Part shown: positions 1-12,020 of the stretch, piece by piece | Numbering within the stretch: the first letter of the stretch is position 1 | Layout of the letters: the number at the start of each line of letters is the position of its first letter | Translations under genes and position numbers: made by a program | The notes under the pieces: generated by a model | Databases searched by the model: none | The model's input: the letters and a program-made list of their open reading frames with translations, nothing else | What the model was told of the DNA's origin: nothing | Source: Isoetes taiwanensis | Taxonomy: Eukaryota; Streptophyta; Lycopodiopsida; Isoetales; Isoetaceae | Direction of reading: 5' to 3' | NCBI GenBank assembly: GCA_021234155.1 | Contig: JAJEKV010000008.1 | Location: 7,032,445-7,096,444 of the forward strand | Length of the DNA: 64,000 bases

Positions 1-828
1 CTACGGCGTATTGTTCCAGTTTTAGCATGTTCTTACGATGTACGGCCCTGCTCTAGATAACCAACGATTCTACTAAGATTCTCTTAGATTCTCCTAGATT
101 CTCTTAGAATTTTCTATTTTGATTGAGGTGCTTACCCATGAGCATTTAAAACCTTCTAAAATGATCTATTTTGGATCTGTGCAACATTTTTAAAACATTT
201 TCTATTTTTAGACTAAGGCGCTTACCTTGAGCATCTAGAATATTTTTTTTTTCAAGATTTATATTGTACACCTTTATTATGAAACATTTTAGAACATTCT
301 ATTGTCTTTGCAAAATCTTAAAAACCTTCTAAAATAATCTATTTTGGATCTGTGCAACATTTTTAAAACATTTTCTATTTTTAGACTAAAGCGCTTGCCT
401 TGAGCATCTAGAATATTTTTTTTTTTCAAGATTTATATTGTACACCTTTATTATGAAACATTTTAGAACATTCTATTGTCGCGTTTTGCAAAATCTTAAA
501 AAAACTCTAAGATTTCATCAAGATTTTCTTATATTCCCTTAGATATTATGAAGCTTCCCTTAGATTCAATTAGATTTTAAGAGATTCCGTTAGACTTGTA
601 TATTTTCCTAGATTCTCTTACAACTTATGAGATTTCCTTATATTCCCTTTAATTCTTCTGGATTCCCTTACATTCTAGAAATTTCTAGAACATTTTAGAA
701 CTATCTGGAACATTTTGAAAGTTTCAAAACATCCTAGAACTAGAATATTATAGTCTATTTTATCTTAATTAGAACATTACCCTTAAGTATGTTTGAAATA
801 TAAATTTTTCATAGAATTAATGTTTGGT
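1..828. repeat. AT-rich degenerate interspersed repeat
   Basis: This stretch has no gene. It is built from imperfect iterations of short words such as TTAGATTC, CTTAGATT and TCTAGAAC. A longer block starting at about 148 recurs at about 321, a period of roughly 173 bases, and again near 1525. The same word family returns at 1510-2200, 2730-3480, 4800-4890 and 12840-14200, so it is a dispersed family rather than a local array. Function unknown. Confidence 0.8.
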
Positions 829-880
829 CTAGTGGTTAGAGTGGGGGTTTTGGGGGGTTAAGGAACGAGCATTCAATATG
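829..880 (+). repeat. tRNA-derived SINE-like head, copy 1 (box A only)
   Basis: A box A-like motif (TGGTCTAGTGG) is followed by a G-rich run, as in the other copies at 2228, 3534, 3690 and 14213. The conserved 5' flank (ATTACCCTTAAGTAT, then ATAAATT and AATTAATG) is present. The box B motif seen in the better copies is replaced by an unrelated run, so this copy is truncated or recombined. Confidence 0.5.
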
Positions 881-943
881 AGCCTTAGGATCTTAAACTC
901 GATCAACGATCAAGATCTCACCATATAAAAGCAATATGAGCCT

Positions 944-1447
944 TAGGATCTATTACATATAATTCCCAAAGCCACGTGGACCGTAGGATGTGTCCCCAAG
1001 CCACGTGAGCCGTCGGACCTCGGACCGACAGTCAGGATCAGATCAATCTGGACCGTAGGACCGCGGTACACATATTATATGTAAACTCCCAGGCCATCTG
1101 GGCCGTAGGATACGTCCCAAACCCACATGAGCCGTCGGATCTCGAACGGACGGTCGGATAAGCGCGAAACATAAGAACATATATAGATCAGATAGGATCT
1201 ATTACATGTAATTCCCAAAGCCACGTGGGCCCGTAGGGATGTGTCCCCAAGCTACGTGGCCGTCGGACCTCGGACCGACCGGCCGTCGATCGAATCAATC
1301 TGACCCGTAGGGACCGCGGTACACATATTATATGTAAACTCCCGGGGCCATCCGGGCGTGAGGATACGTCCCAAACCCACATGAGCCGTCGGATCTCGAA
1401 CGGACGGTCGGATAAGCGCGAAACATAAGAACATATATAGATCAGAT
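944..1447. repeat. Tandem duplication, about 250-base unit
   Basis: Two adjacent units, about 944-1193 and 1194-1447, match almost end to end. Differences are mainly small G or C indels. Each unit holds a chain of sub-units of the form CCACGTG, GAGCCGTCGGATCTCG, GGACGGTCGGAT, and ends in an AT-rich stretch (ACATATATAGATCAGAT). The short reading frames across it arise from the repeat and are not treated as genes. Confidence 0.85.
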
Positions 1448-1509
1448 ACAAGAAATTTAATGCGTCCTACGGCGCATTGTTCCAGTTTTAGCATGTTCTT
1501 ACGGTGCAA

Positions 1510-2200
1510 GGCCAATAATCTATTTTGGATCTGTGCAACATTTCTAAAACACTTTCTATTTTTAGACTGAGGCGCTTACCCATGAGCATCTAGAACTTTT
1601 TTTTTTCAAGATTCATATTGTACACCTTCATTATGAAACATTTTAGAACATTCTATTGTGGCTCTTTGCAAAATTTTGAAAAAACTCTAAGATTTCATCA
1701 AGATTTTCTTAGATTCCCTTAGATATTATGAAGATTCCCTTAGATTCAACTAAATTTTAAGAGATTCCCTTAGGCTTGTAAATATTTTCCTAGATTCTCT
1801 TACAATTTATGAGATTTCGTTAGATTCCCTTTAATTCTCCTGGATTCCCTTACATTCTAGAAATTCTAGAACATTCTAGAACTTTCTGGAACATTCTGAA
1901 ACTTTCAAAATATCCTAGAACTTTCTGGAAGTATTTCCCTATTCTCTTACATTCCCGAAGATTCCTCTACATTCTAGAACTTATTAGAACAACTTGGGAC
2001 TTTCTGGAAGGATTCTCTTAGATTCCCCCTAGATTCTCTTATATTCCAAAACATTTTAGAATTCTGAAACTTTCTAGAACATTCTAGAAGATTTTAGAAC
2101 TTTCTAGAGCCTCCAGAACATTCTAGAAGTTTCTTGAACTATCTAGAATGTTATATCCTATTTTATCTTAATTAGAATATTACCCTTAAGTATATTTGAA
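1510..2200. repeat. Second block of the AT-rich degenerate repeat
   Basis: It repeats the order seen at 350-800: TATTTTGGATCTGTGCAAC, TTTAGACTGAGGCGCTTACC, then many TTAGATTCCCTTAGATT and TCTAGAAC words. It leads into the ATTACCCTTAAGTAT flank that precedes the SINE-like head at 2228. No coding potential was seen. Confidence 0.75.
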
Positions 2201-2217
2201 ACATAAATTATTTATAA

Positions 2218-2340
2218 AATTAATGTTTGGTCTAATGGTTAGAATGGGGGGTTGGGGGGTTAATGGCCAGGGTTCGAATCCCCCCAATAACATAAAAAAT
2301 TTTAAAAGCCTTTCCTTAAAATTTGTTGAAAATACCAAGG
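2218..2340 (+). repeat. tRNA-derived SINE-like head, copy 2 (boxes A and B)
   Basis: Box A (TGGTCTAATGG, 2228-2238) and box B (GGTTCGAATCC, 2271-2281) match the internal RNA polymerase III promoter of tRNA genes. Their spacing, just over 30 bases, is also tRNA-like. The G-rich part between them cannot form a proper anticodon arm, so this is a tRNA-derived SINE head and not a tRNA gene. The tail is AT-rich and leads into the CACGTG-bearing repeat. Confidence 0.65.
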
Positions 2341-2603
2341 CCCGAGCATGCAATGTGAGCCGTAGGATCTTGGACCAAGGATTATGATCAATCTGGACCG
2401 TAGGATCATGTAAGATATATCTAAAGCAACGTGAGCCGTAAGATCTTGGACCGACGGTCAGGATCAGATCAACCTGATCGCGTCTATACGGATTATATAT
2501 AAACTCCCAAGCCATCTGGGCCGTAGGATACGTCCCAAAGCCACGTGAGCCGTCGGATCTCGAATGGACGGTCGGATAAGCGCGACAAACATAAGAACAA
2601 GAG

Positions 2604-2652
<49 letters not shown>
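2604..2652. repeat. (TAGA)n microsatellite
   Basis: About twelve TAGA units followed by TATATA. A much longer array of the same unit lies at 61327-61480. Confidence 0.95.
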
Positions 2653-2653
<1 letters not shown>

Positions 2654-2729
2654 TATACAAGAAATTTAATGCGTCCGACGGTGCATGTTCGAGTTTTAGC
2701 ATGTTCCTACGTGCAAGTTCTTGTCGTGC

Positions 2730-3480
2730 CCTATATTCTAAAAGAATCTCTTGAGAATACTCTATAGATTCTCTAAGATTCTATCAAGGCTCTCTTGGAG
2801 GTTTCGTGGAGATTCCTCTAAATTTTATAAGATTCCCTCTAGATTCCATCAGATTTCTATAGATTCTCCAAGATTCTATGAAGATCCCCTTAGATTCCCT
2901 TAAGTCCCTTTAGATTTTACGAGATTGCCCTAGGTTCCCTTACATTATATGACACTCAAAGAGATTCTATAAAGATTCCCTTAGTTACTCTAATATTTCA
3001 TCAACATTTTCTTACATTCCCTTAGATTTTATGAAGATTCCCTTAGATCCCCTAGATTTTAAGAAATTCCCTTAGGCTTGTAAATATTTTCCTAGATTCT
3101 CTTACATTTTATGAGATTTTCTTAGATTCCGTTAGATTCTCCTGAATTCCTTTACATTCTAGAACTTTTTAGAACATTCTAAGACTTTCTGGAACATTGT
3201 GAGACTTTCAAAATATCCTAGAACTTTCTGGAAGTATTTTCCTAGATTCTCCTACATTCCCATAGATTCCCCTACATTCTAGAACATTCTAGAACTTATT
3301 AGAACAATTTAGAACTTTCTGGAAGAATTTTCTTAGATTCCCTTCAGATTCTCTTATGTTCTAGAATTTTCTAGAATATCTTGGAACTTTCTAGAAGATT
3401 CTAGAACTTTCTAGAGCCTTCGAGAACATTCTAGAACTCTTTTGAACTAGCTAGAATGGTATACTCTTTTATCTTAATTA
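2730..3480. repeat. Third block of the AT-rich degenerate repeat
   Basis: Iterated TTAGATTC and CTAGAAC words as in the blocks at 1 and 1510, again ending in the TTACCCTTAA flank just before a SINE-like head. The recurring order (degenerate block, CCTTAA flank, pol III boxes, CACGTG repeat) suggests one composite repeat unit copied several times. Confidence 0.75.
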
Positions 3481-3529
3481 GAATGTTACCCTTAACTATA
3501 TTTGAAACGTAAATTATTTTTAGAATTAA

Positions 3530-3610
3530 TGCGTGATCTAGTGGTTAGAATTGTCGGATGGGGGGTCAATGATCAAGGTTCGAATCCCCCATACAACATA
3601 AAAATTTTAA
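3530..3610 (+). repeat. tRNA-derived SINE-like head, copy 3
   Basis: Box A-like TGATCTAGTGG at 3534-3544 and box B GGTTCGAATCC at 3577-3587, followed by CCCCATACAACATAAAAATTTTAAAAGCC as in copies 2 and 4 (quoted here only as a shared tail position). The flank before it (ATTACCCTTAA) is conserved. Confidence 0.65.
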
Positions 3611-3639
3611 AAGCCTTTCTTTAAGGGATGAATAAAAAT

Positions 3640-3775
3640 GTTACCCTTAAGTGTATTTGAAACATAAATTATTTATGGAATTAATGCTTCGTCTAGTGGT
3701 TAGAATGGGGAGTTGAGGGGTCAATGACCAGGGTTCGAATTCCCCATAGAACATAAAAAATTTAAAAGTCTTTTC
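3640..3775 (+). repeat. tRNA-derived SINE-like head, copy 4
   Basis: Box A (CGTCTAGTGG, 3690-3699) and box B (GGTTCGAATTC, 3732-3742), with the same upstream flank and AT-rich tail as copy 3, only about 155 bases away. The two form a tandem pair. Confidence 0.65.
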
Positions 3776-4074
3776 TTAAGGGATGAGCATTCAACGTGGG
3801 CCGTAGGATCTTGGACCCGATCAAGGGTCGAGATCTCATTATGTGACAATAATTAAAGCAACATGAGCCATAGGATCTATTACATATAATTCCCAAAGTC
3901 ATGTGCACCGTAGGATATGTGCTAAGCCACGTGAGCCGTAAGATCCTAGATCGACGATCAGGATCAAGAACAATCTGGACCGCAAGATCTATTACATATA
4001 ATTCCCAAAGCCATGTGCACCATAGGATGTGTCCCAAAGCAATGTGAGCCGTAGAATCTCGTATCGACGATCAT

Positions 4075-4560
4075 GATCAAATCAGCCTGGACCGTAGGAT
4101 CGCTTACATATAAACGACAAACAAACTCCCAAGCCATCTGGGTCGTACGATACGTCCCAAAGCCACATGAGCCGTAGGATCTCGGATCAACGGTCGGATC
4201 GACGATCAGGATCAAATCAGCCTGGACCGTAGGATCGCTTACATATAAACGACAAACAAACTCCCAAGCCATCTGGGTCGTACGATACGTCCCAAAGCCA
4301 CATGAGCCGTAGGATCTCGGATCAACGGTCGGATTGAGCGCTACAAACATAAGAACATATATATGTTAGATCCGTAGGATGTGTCCCAAAGCAACGTGAG
4401 CCATAGGATCTCGGATCGACGATCAGGATCAAATCAACCTGGACCGTAGGATCGCTTACATATAAGCGACAAACAAACTCCCAAGCCATCTGGGCCGTAC
4501 GATACGTCCCAAAGCCACGTGAGCCGTAGGATCTCGGATCAACGGTCGGATTGAGTGTTA
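4075..4560. repeat. Tandem repeat, 135-base unit, 2-3 copies
   Basis: The CCTGGACCGTAGGATCGC word occurs at about 4086 and 4221 (135-base period), and a third, shifted copy begins near 4438. Each unit contains CCATCTGGG, CGATACGTCCCAAAGCCAC and GATCTCGGATCAACGGTCGG. The first two units are nearly identical, so the duplication is recent. The repetitive reading frames here are not genes. Confidence 0.85.
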
Positions 4561-4582
4561 CAAACATAAGAACATATATATG

Positions 4583-4625
4583 TTATGATATGATATGATA
4601 TGATTATGATATGATATGATATACA
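4583..4625. repeat. (GATAT)n microsatellite
   Basis: Eight or so GATAT units with one interruption (GATTATGATAT). Confidence 0.9.
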
Positions 4626-4879
4626 AGGAAACTAATACGTCCTACGGTGCATGTTCGAGTTTTATTATGTTCCTACGTCGCAAGCTCCTATCGCGCATGC
4701 TTCAGAACATTATAGAGAATTACAGTTTAAACTTCTTATTTTGGTCCTGAGGTGCTTACTCATGTTGTTACTTTACACATGTGGTGCTTGCGCACCTGTC
4801 TCTACAACATTCTGGAAAATACTTTTGAAAACTTTCTACTTTGAGTTTGAGGTGCTTAGAATCTCTAGAACATTCTAGA

Positions 4880-4891
4880 ATTCTCTATAAT
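4880..4891. repeat. LINE-A target site duplication, left copy
   Basis: The 12 bases ATTCTCTATAAT lie directly before the T-run that is the poly(A) tail of a minus-strand LINE. The same 12 bases recur at 12803-12814, at the other end of the element. This matches target-primed reverse transcription. Confidence 0.8.
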
Positions 4892-5289
4892 TTTTTTTTT
4901 TTTTTTTTTTTTTTGAAGGTAAGAGGTGTTTTTTCCAATAATTAATAAAAGTCATACATAAATGTTATTAATGAGAGTGGTGTTCTCATTAGTTCCATCA
5001 TAACAGCATCAACAATTATATAAAAAAGTAGCAGTATAAAGTTATTCAACTGAGCCAGATAGAACCCTGCTAGAAGTAACAAGATATTGCATAAGGAAGG
5101 TAATAAATTCTGCCATGCCCCTATTGAAGGAGCTGATATATAGGCCTGAAAGCAGCATCAATCATGAACAGTCGATCCCAAAAAATCCTGCAAGGACAAA
5201 ATTCTTTCCAAGTGCTTGAGCAAAATGTTAGACAAGAGGAAGATTAATTACTGAGCAGTAGCAAATATGAAATGGAAGCACTTTTTAGA
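4892..5289 (-). other. LINE-A 3' untranslated region and poly(A) tail
   Basis: No reading frame. A T-run of about 24 bases at 4892-4914 (poly(A) on the coding strand) is followed by AT-rich sequence up to the end of the ORF2 remnants. Confidence 0.7.
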
Positions 5290-6923
5290 TCAGGCTACTA
5301 AAGAGTGGTAAAAGATATGGGGATTGCATGATTTGATCAAATATGGCATTGTAGACCCAATAGAAACCCGAGTCTGTCCCAAACCTGTAGCTGTTGAATC
5401 AGATCCATTTTCCATTAGCAGCTGGTGAATATCTTGCTTACCCATCAGAAGCAGTAGTGTACCATAAAGGTCTGCCAACATCTTGTGTGAGTAGTACAAT
5501 TCCCTGTACCTACTCAGCTGCCTATCTGTCAGTGAATAATGGTACATGAACAGAAAACTGTACATACAATACACCTGTACTACTTCCCTGCAGTAAATTC
5601 TGGTCCATGATGACTCATTGCTATTGCTTCTCACATTGTAAAGCTTAATCTCATCCAATGTTGCATTTGGCCCTTGTGGCACTAGATTTAATACCCCCGA
5701 ACTGTTGCAGTATAGAGTAGCTTCCTGATATGTGAGCATGGTATCAAACTTGTTCTTGCCTTCCCCTTTCAAGAACTCCAGATAATCTAGCAAGATCCAT
5801 CAGAAAAAGGAGCATTAGAATTGATGACATGGAGATAAGAAGTGAAGAAATTGAAAAAACTTGAGAAGTTACCAATAGAGTCCCATTTCCTGTCATAATT
5901 GTCTCCATTTTTATTTTTGTGAGCAGTCACATAACTCTCCAAATCTAGCTGGAAGTGCATTTTAATCCAGAAGACAGAGACGTTTTTCTTACCATGCACA
6001 ATCCTATTTCTTACCTTCCAGATGTTCCAAAGGGCAGTGAAGACAATGGTATTAAGGAAAGCATCATTGTTTTGAATTTGCTTAAGCAGGTCCCCATGGT
6101 TTCGAGCAGAAAAATGATGATTAAATTTACAATAAAACCAGGACCAAAAATCAGCAATTTTAGGACAGTCAAAGATATGCTGCAATGTTTCAACATGAGA
6201 GCAATTAGATTGGCAAGCTGGGAGCACAGTGGAAATTCTCTGAGAAAGGGAGACAAGGTTAGGCAGACTTTTCTGTGCAATCAACCAAATAAAGAAATTA
6301 ACCTTAGGGGGACAATAAGAGCACCAGATATTTCTATAGAGGATTTTACATTCATCATCAGAAATAGACCACCTGAGTTTAGCTTTGGCAGAGTTTTCTC
6401 TGTGATTGAGAATGGCATAAACAGAACTGACTTCATATTTGTTATGGCCATTAATTTTAAAGACAACCTTACAATCATTGCCAATCAGATTGTTAACTTG
6501 AGATAAGATACTTTTGAAGTGAAGGTACAAGGCTTTGTCACTGGAAGTACCATGAATAATCCTTCTAAGATTGGTCCAAGAAATAATGTGATCATTCCTA
6601 TATAAGTCCTTTATGTGGGAGATACCATGGGATAACCATTTCCTATAGATCTTAGGATGTCTCAGAGCAAGGATATTGTCAGCACAATCTTTAAATGAGG
6701 GAGACCAGAATAGAGAAGAGTGCATATGAAGATCATGAATGTCGGATGTATCAAAGCTACCTTGCACCATGTTCCAAGCCTTGATCATGTTTTGCATCAA
6801 AGGGGATGTATTTTTGCCAGGATGCAAGGTATTGAGGGCTGATTCAGGTAAACAATGCTGCACAGATGGGTGGCCATCAAGATATGACCTCTCAATCCAA
6901 TATCTAATGAAGATTGATGCCAT
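5290..6923 (-). pseudogene. LINE-A ORF2 C-terminal region (zf-RVT), decayed
   Basis: Frame 6923-5787 encodes the region downstream of the reverse transcriptase. It holds the zf-RVT signature of plant L1 elements: CPPKVNFFIW, then an H/C cluster ending in HIFDCP and FW. The frame is continuous with the reverse transcriptase frame ending at 7107 except for one in-frame stop; the 61 codons between (LGCKNLYLQA and similar) are family-typical. A frameshift near 5790 moves the last part to the frame 5793-5290, which I do not recognise and which may be C-terminal tail or read-through. Plus-strand frames here are antisense shadows. Confidence 0.8.
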
Positions 6924-7106
6924 AGAATTGCTGCCAGTCAGAGTTCTCCAGATGAATTTACCTGCCAGGGCACAAGCTTGCAGATATAGATTTTTGCAGC
7001 CTAAACCACCATTTGACTTGGACCTAGTGATAGTATCCCAGTTAACAGAATGAGAGCCTCCCCATATGAAATTTCGGCTAGATTTCTCCAGCTCATTGTA
7101 AATTGA

Positions 7107-8258
7107 TTATGGAGCAACAAGAGCTGATGAGAAATAGATGTGAGATGCACCAAGGACCGAGTTTGCAATAAGTGTTCTGCCTGCCATAGATAAAGAATTT
7201 CTGAAGGTATTTAACTTTCTCTTGATCTTTTGAAGAATTGGACCCCAAAGCCCCTTAATATTAGGATTCAGGGATAGGGGCATCCCAAGCAGCTTAGTTG
7301 CTTTTAAGGCATTTAGAACCTTGATGCCACAAAGGGAATTCTCAGTATAATCACCTACAATAACACTTTTGGCAATATTTAAATAAATTCCAGAGGCTGC
7401 AGAAAATAGATCAATGATGTTTAAGAACTTGGCAATATTATCTGGATTAGAGTCCAAGAAAGCAAAGGTATCATCTGCATACTGGGATAAGATAAGATAA
7501 CCTTTATTATCAGGTAAAATTAGACCTTGCAAATTACCACAATCCTGATGAAAATCCACTGCCTTAGTGAGCATCTCAGCAACAACCAGATAAAGGTAGG
7601 GGGCAAGAGGACACCCCTGTCTAACTCCCCTAGCCAATTGAAAGAATTTTGAAGGAGAACCATTAATTAAGACAGCTGAATTTGCCATGGAATTTAATCC
7701 AAGAATCAAGGATATTATCTTGGAATTGAAGCCAATTTTCTCCAATGCAAATTTTAGGAAATCCCAATTTACAGAATCAAAGGCTCTTTTAAAGTCAAGC
7801 TTTAAAAGCACACAATTTTGGCCAGAGAACCTATTCCAATGTAACCCCTCCATGGCCACAATATAGTTATCCAAGATAAATCTATTGGGCAAGAAAGCAG
7901 ACTGCTTAATATTAATTTTATCTTGAAGAAAAGGCTTGATCCCGTTGGCAATTATTTTGGCACAAATCTTGTAGGTGGAGTTGGTCAAAGAGATTGGCCT
8001 CCAATCAGGGAAAGATAAAGGCCTATCTACCTTAGGGACAAGGGTGATGAAACCAGCAGAAATAGAGGAGTGAAGATGCTCAGATCTCCAGAAGCCATGG
8101 ATCAATTTAATGATATCATCCTTAAGAATATCCCAGAATTGCAAGTAAAATTCTGGAGGGATCCCATCTGGTCCTGGAGATTTCCCTTTGCTAAAACTCA
8201 AGATTACCTTGTAAATTTCTTGTTCAGAGGGGACAGAGGCAATCGATTCATCCATCAA
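7107..8258 (-). pseudogene. LINE-A reverse transcriptase domain
   Basis: A 383-codon frame carrying the RT core of plant L1 elements. Visible motifs are GKSPGPDGIPPEF at the N-terminus, WRPISL, LKLDFKRAFDSVNW, GVRQGCPLAPYL and the catalytic QYADD box. In the intact protein it would copy the element RNA at the nicked target. It is out of frame with the endonuclease segment upstream (frameshift near 8260-8290), and a stop at 7107-7109 cuts it from the zf-RVT part. The catalytic aspartates are present, so the decay is not very old. Confidence 0.9.
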
Positions 8259-8287
8259 GCTAACAGAGTTTGGAATGATTTGGTCAA

Positions 8288-9598
8288 TCAGGGAGATGAA
8301 TTTGAGGTCAAGTTAACCATGGTATTTGCACAGTTACTGAGCAGGGAAGCATATTTCTCCTGGAAAAAAAGCTTGATATCTTTGGGAGCATCAATATTTG
8401 AACCATTATCAGATGAAACTTGAATGATGGAATTATTGAGAAGCTTGTTTCTAGCTGTTCTGTAAAAGAATTTTGAACTTCCCAAATCCATTTCCTTGTT
8501 GAATTTAATTTTGCATTTGATTGCATAACTCTTGGCCTCCATTTCCTCAATTGATTTTATTTTCTTTTCCAGAACTTCTTCCCCAATTTGAAGATTAATG
8601 TCATAGGGTTGGGAATGGAGCAAAGCTCTAATTTTCCTCATTTGTTCAAGATAGCAATCTTTCTGTCTGGTTTTCTCTTTAAAGATAGTTTGAGACCAGT
8701 TCTTGATCCAAATTTTAACTTGCTTGATCTTGGAATAGAATGCTTTCATAGAATGATGACCACTGGAGCACAGATTAGCATCAAGCCTGTTTTGCATAGA
8801 GAGATAGAAAGTTTTGAACTCTTGACAGAATTTATCATTTTGAAGGAGGGAGCAATTAAATTTGAAAGGAATATTACCCTCTCTTTGAAGATTCAGAAGA
8901 TGCTTAGTGTGGAGGAATTGAGGCTGGTGATCAGAGATAGAGATGGATTCATCACTGACCACATAACAGTTATCCCAAAAAGAATTGGAAGAATTTGAGA
9001 CATAAAACCTGTCGAGAGCACAAAATACTCTATTAGAGTTTTTTTGCTTGTTTGACCAAGTGTAGATGGCAGTTGAAGAGGGAACATGAATTAGATTAGA
9101 GTCAGAGATCAGGGAATCCCAGTTAACTCTCTCTGTGGTAGACATATTTATTCTGTTCTCTAATTTCATCGTGTTTTTAAAATCCCCAGATACAATCCAA
9201 TCAATAGCAGGTTGGGAAGAAATCCAATGATTAATTTCTGGCCATAATAATTCTCTACCTTTAGGACAAGTTGGAGCATAGATGTTGAGAACACCAAAAC
9301 TAGAATTGTTGATAGAGAAAACTACAGCCTGCCAACATTTACTGGGACTATTATAAAAGGAGGCATGAGTCAAAGATTTCCAAATCATAATGAGCCCCCC
9401 ACGTGTGCCAGAGGATTCTATCCAAATAGAAGAAGCACCTGGGAAAATCCAATCAGCCAGATTAGAGCTCTCAAATTTAGGGAGCTTGGTTTCTTAAAGC
9501 AAAATGAGGTCAGCCTTGTAGTGTCTAAGTTGAGAAATTACTCTTCTTCTCTTGATGGGACCTTTTATCCCCCTAACATTCCATGTCATTATCTTCAT
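8288..9598 (-). pseudogene. LINE-A ORF2 endonuclease domain
   Basis: I place the ORF2 start at the ATG at 9598-9596, which opens with MTWNVRG, the usual first strand of the exonuclease-endonuclease-phosphatase fold. The family's LQETK glutamate motif is broken: a TAA at 9494-9496 stands where glutamine is expected. After it, SGDFKNT-type and SISDHQP motifs mark the catalytic Asp/Asn and the DH pair. The C-terminal part is a charged linker towards the RT. In an active element this domain nicks target DNA. The frame ends at 8288 because of a frameshift before the RT. Confidence 0.85.
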
Positions 9599-10070
9599 TA
9601 GAAAGATAAGAGGTGACAAATGAAGAGGACCAGATAGTTATCTATTTCTCTTATTCTTTTTACTCCTAGTGTTGCCAGCAGGTGTTTTATGAAGATAAGA
9701 GGAGATATCAGGCTTGGGAAGACCTTTTTTCATTTTTGACTTGGACTTATTCTTGGCATTATTAGTCAAAGGATTATCTGCTAAAAAAGATTCCTTCCCC
9801 CAGTTTTCTTTATCACTATCAAACTCAGTATCAGAACAACCACCAGGTATGAATTCAAATAGGTTTGAAGGATTATCTTTAATAACATCTAGATTAGAAC
9901 TATCAGAGAGAGATAATGCCTTTTACATATGCCATCATTGTTGCAACTTAGTGGAGTGCTCAAGTCATGAGAAAGTATCCATCCAAATCTGACATCTGCA
10001 GTAACATGCTCAACTGCCAACAGCTCCTGCTCTGGAGTCTCTACCACCACTTGTTCCTCATTGTCTTTGT

Positions 10071-12020
10071 CTATTGGGGATTGTCTTTGTCTATAGATGT
10101 TGCCTCACCAGCTGCCAAGTGCTCAATATATATGGGATCAGTTAACAGACCAGCTTGCAGAGAGGCAAGTTGTTCTGCAATTTCCTTGGAGACTGGGGAG
10201 GTGACTATAGGGGAATGACATGACAAGGTATTCAAGTCGATTAAGGGATAAGGATGGTTTGGATGGAGAGGGGAGCAATATTCTGAAGGAGTGGAGGGCA
10301 TGATGTGGAGGCTAGAATTGTTGCTCAGTAATAAATCAGACTCTTGATCTACATTTAAACTGGCAAGTACCTGAAATTGATTGGAGCAATCAATTTTTTC
10401 CACCATGTTGTCAAAAGGATCTTCTTGAATAGGCTCCTGGACTTTGGGAGGAGCTAATGAAACAGAGTCATTAGCATCCTTTTCTTGATTTGCTGCTGTA
10501 GAAGAAACTGGATTAATGGATTTGGAGATGCCCTTTGAGTTGCTTGTAGGAGCTTTATCCATGGCAGTAGTCATTATTTTAGAAACTCAGTCAGAGTTTT
10601 TTGTTGAAGTAGGTATCTTTGGCTCAAAATGTTTGCCATTTCCAAAATTCCATGCCAGAATTTTGTCACATATTTTCAAGCCTTTGAGGATGGCTGGATG
10701 GTGAGAGGTATGACTTTTAATAATTAGTGGAACACTCTTGTCTTTTGGAAGACCAAAGTGATCAGCCGACTTTTGAGGCTGGAGCATGCAATTTTCTTTG
10801 GTTCCATCCATGACCTGATTTAACAAGTCATGGAGTTTCTCTGTCTGCAATTCATTATGTTGAATTGGTGCTTTGCCCTTATCTTTGACATTTTCATGAT
10901 TCTGCAGGACTTTTACCCCTGAATATTGAAATCCTTTGGAATATTGGAAACCTTTACTATTGTTGAACATTTTTTGGGGAGACTTTTCCATTCTTTTCTT
11001 TTGTTGATTTCTGATTCTCCTGGTACTGCCATCTACTCTATTCCATTGGAACTTTTGACTTTGATCCTTATCTTGATAAGTTAAACACGAGTTGACTGAC
11101 TTGTTGACTGACTTCTCTGGAATCTGCATTTCATTGACCCTTTCTACATGGCCATTATTAAAATTTGGAGCACAAATCTGTTGGTCTGGTACAACTCTGC
11201 CCAAATCTGCTTCCTTTTGTGGACAATCAGTGTACCAGTAATGTTTCTTCAAACAATTCTGACAATGTGGAGGTAATCCTAACCATCTCAGAGATAGACA
11301 GGTGGATTGGCCAAAGGCATCAGAGAAGGGAATGGATGTAGGGATAGTTTTAGAGAGATCTAACTGGATGAAAGCTCTTGGGGATCTCGAGGGAGAAAAT
11401 TCAGTGCAAATATAATGTCCAATTGAGTTGAATAGAAGTTTGAGGCAATCTTCAGTCCAATAAATAGGATTTAAGCCTTGCAGAGTAGTGGAGGCCATAC
11501 ACAAATTATCTATACCCTCAGAGTTGAGTTTGGGGTCCCATTTTAGGAAGGAGAGTTGATAAGACTCATAACTCTGGGAGCCAAGCTTAAGGAGATAATT
11601 TGCAGTCCTCTGGTTACCACATTCTACCATGATGTAGGGATAGGTTAGCCAGTATATAGCATTTATAAGAACTCCCTTCTGGAGATTTAGGCAGAATGAC
11701 CAGAGCTTGTCTAACTGAATGCCAGACCTAGAGACCTTAATGAGAACAGCTGTATCCTTGAGGGAAGCAATTTTAGAATGAACAGAAGGAAGATCAAGAT
11801 AAATACCATGGTAGATTTTTTGCTTGCTCCCTTCAATTGGACAGAGTTCCTTCAAGGCAGCATCATAGTGATCATCTGGCAAGATCTCAGTAGTTGGTTT
11901 CGGGACCCCATAAGGTAAAGGGACTTCGGTAGCTGGATCAAGAACAGGAACTCGGCCCCACATATCAGGATCTTTCGAGAAATTATCCCAAACAGGATTT
12001 TTGAATGTTTTAGGATCCAT
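10071..12020 (-). pseudogene. LINE-A ORF1 (DUF4283-like, CCHC zinc knuckle), one in-frame stop
   Basis: The frame from 12020 encodes 477 residues, stops at 10587-10589 (TGA), then continues in the same frame to 10071. This looks like one ORF1 of about 650 residues broken by a single nonsense mutation. The middle resembles the DUF4283 RNA-binding region of plant LINE and retroelement proteins. A knuckle CQNCLKKHYWYTDCP follows (Cys-x2-Cys-x4-His-x4-Cys). The C-terminal half is polar and low in complexity, with two copies of KGFQYS. The NQFQVLASLN-like motif after the stop is also common in these proteins. Predicted role: binding the element RNA. Confidence 0.8.

Noticed and set aside
2228-3742. 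Box A and box B pairs as functional tRNA genes
   Set aside because: No acceptor stem or anticodon arm can be formed; the region between the boxes is G-rich. They are better read as SINE heads.
1188-4567. Several minus-strand frames of 80-130 codons
   Set aside because: They repeat with the tandem units and overlap each other; frames come from the repeat sequence.
5955-6506. A 183-codon plus-strand frame
   Set aside because: It is antisense to the zf-RVT part of LINE-A and carries no motif of its own.
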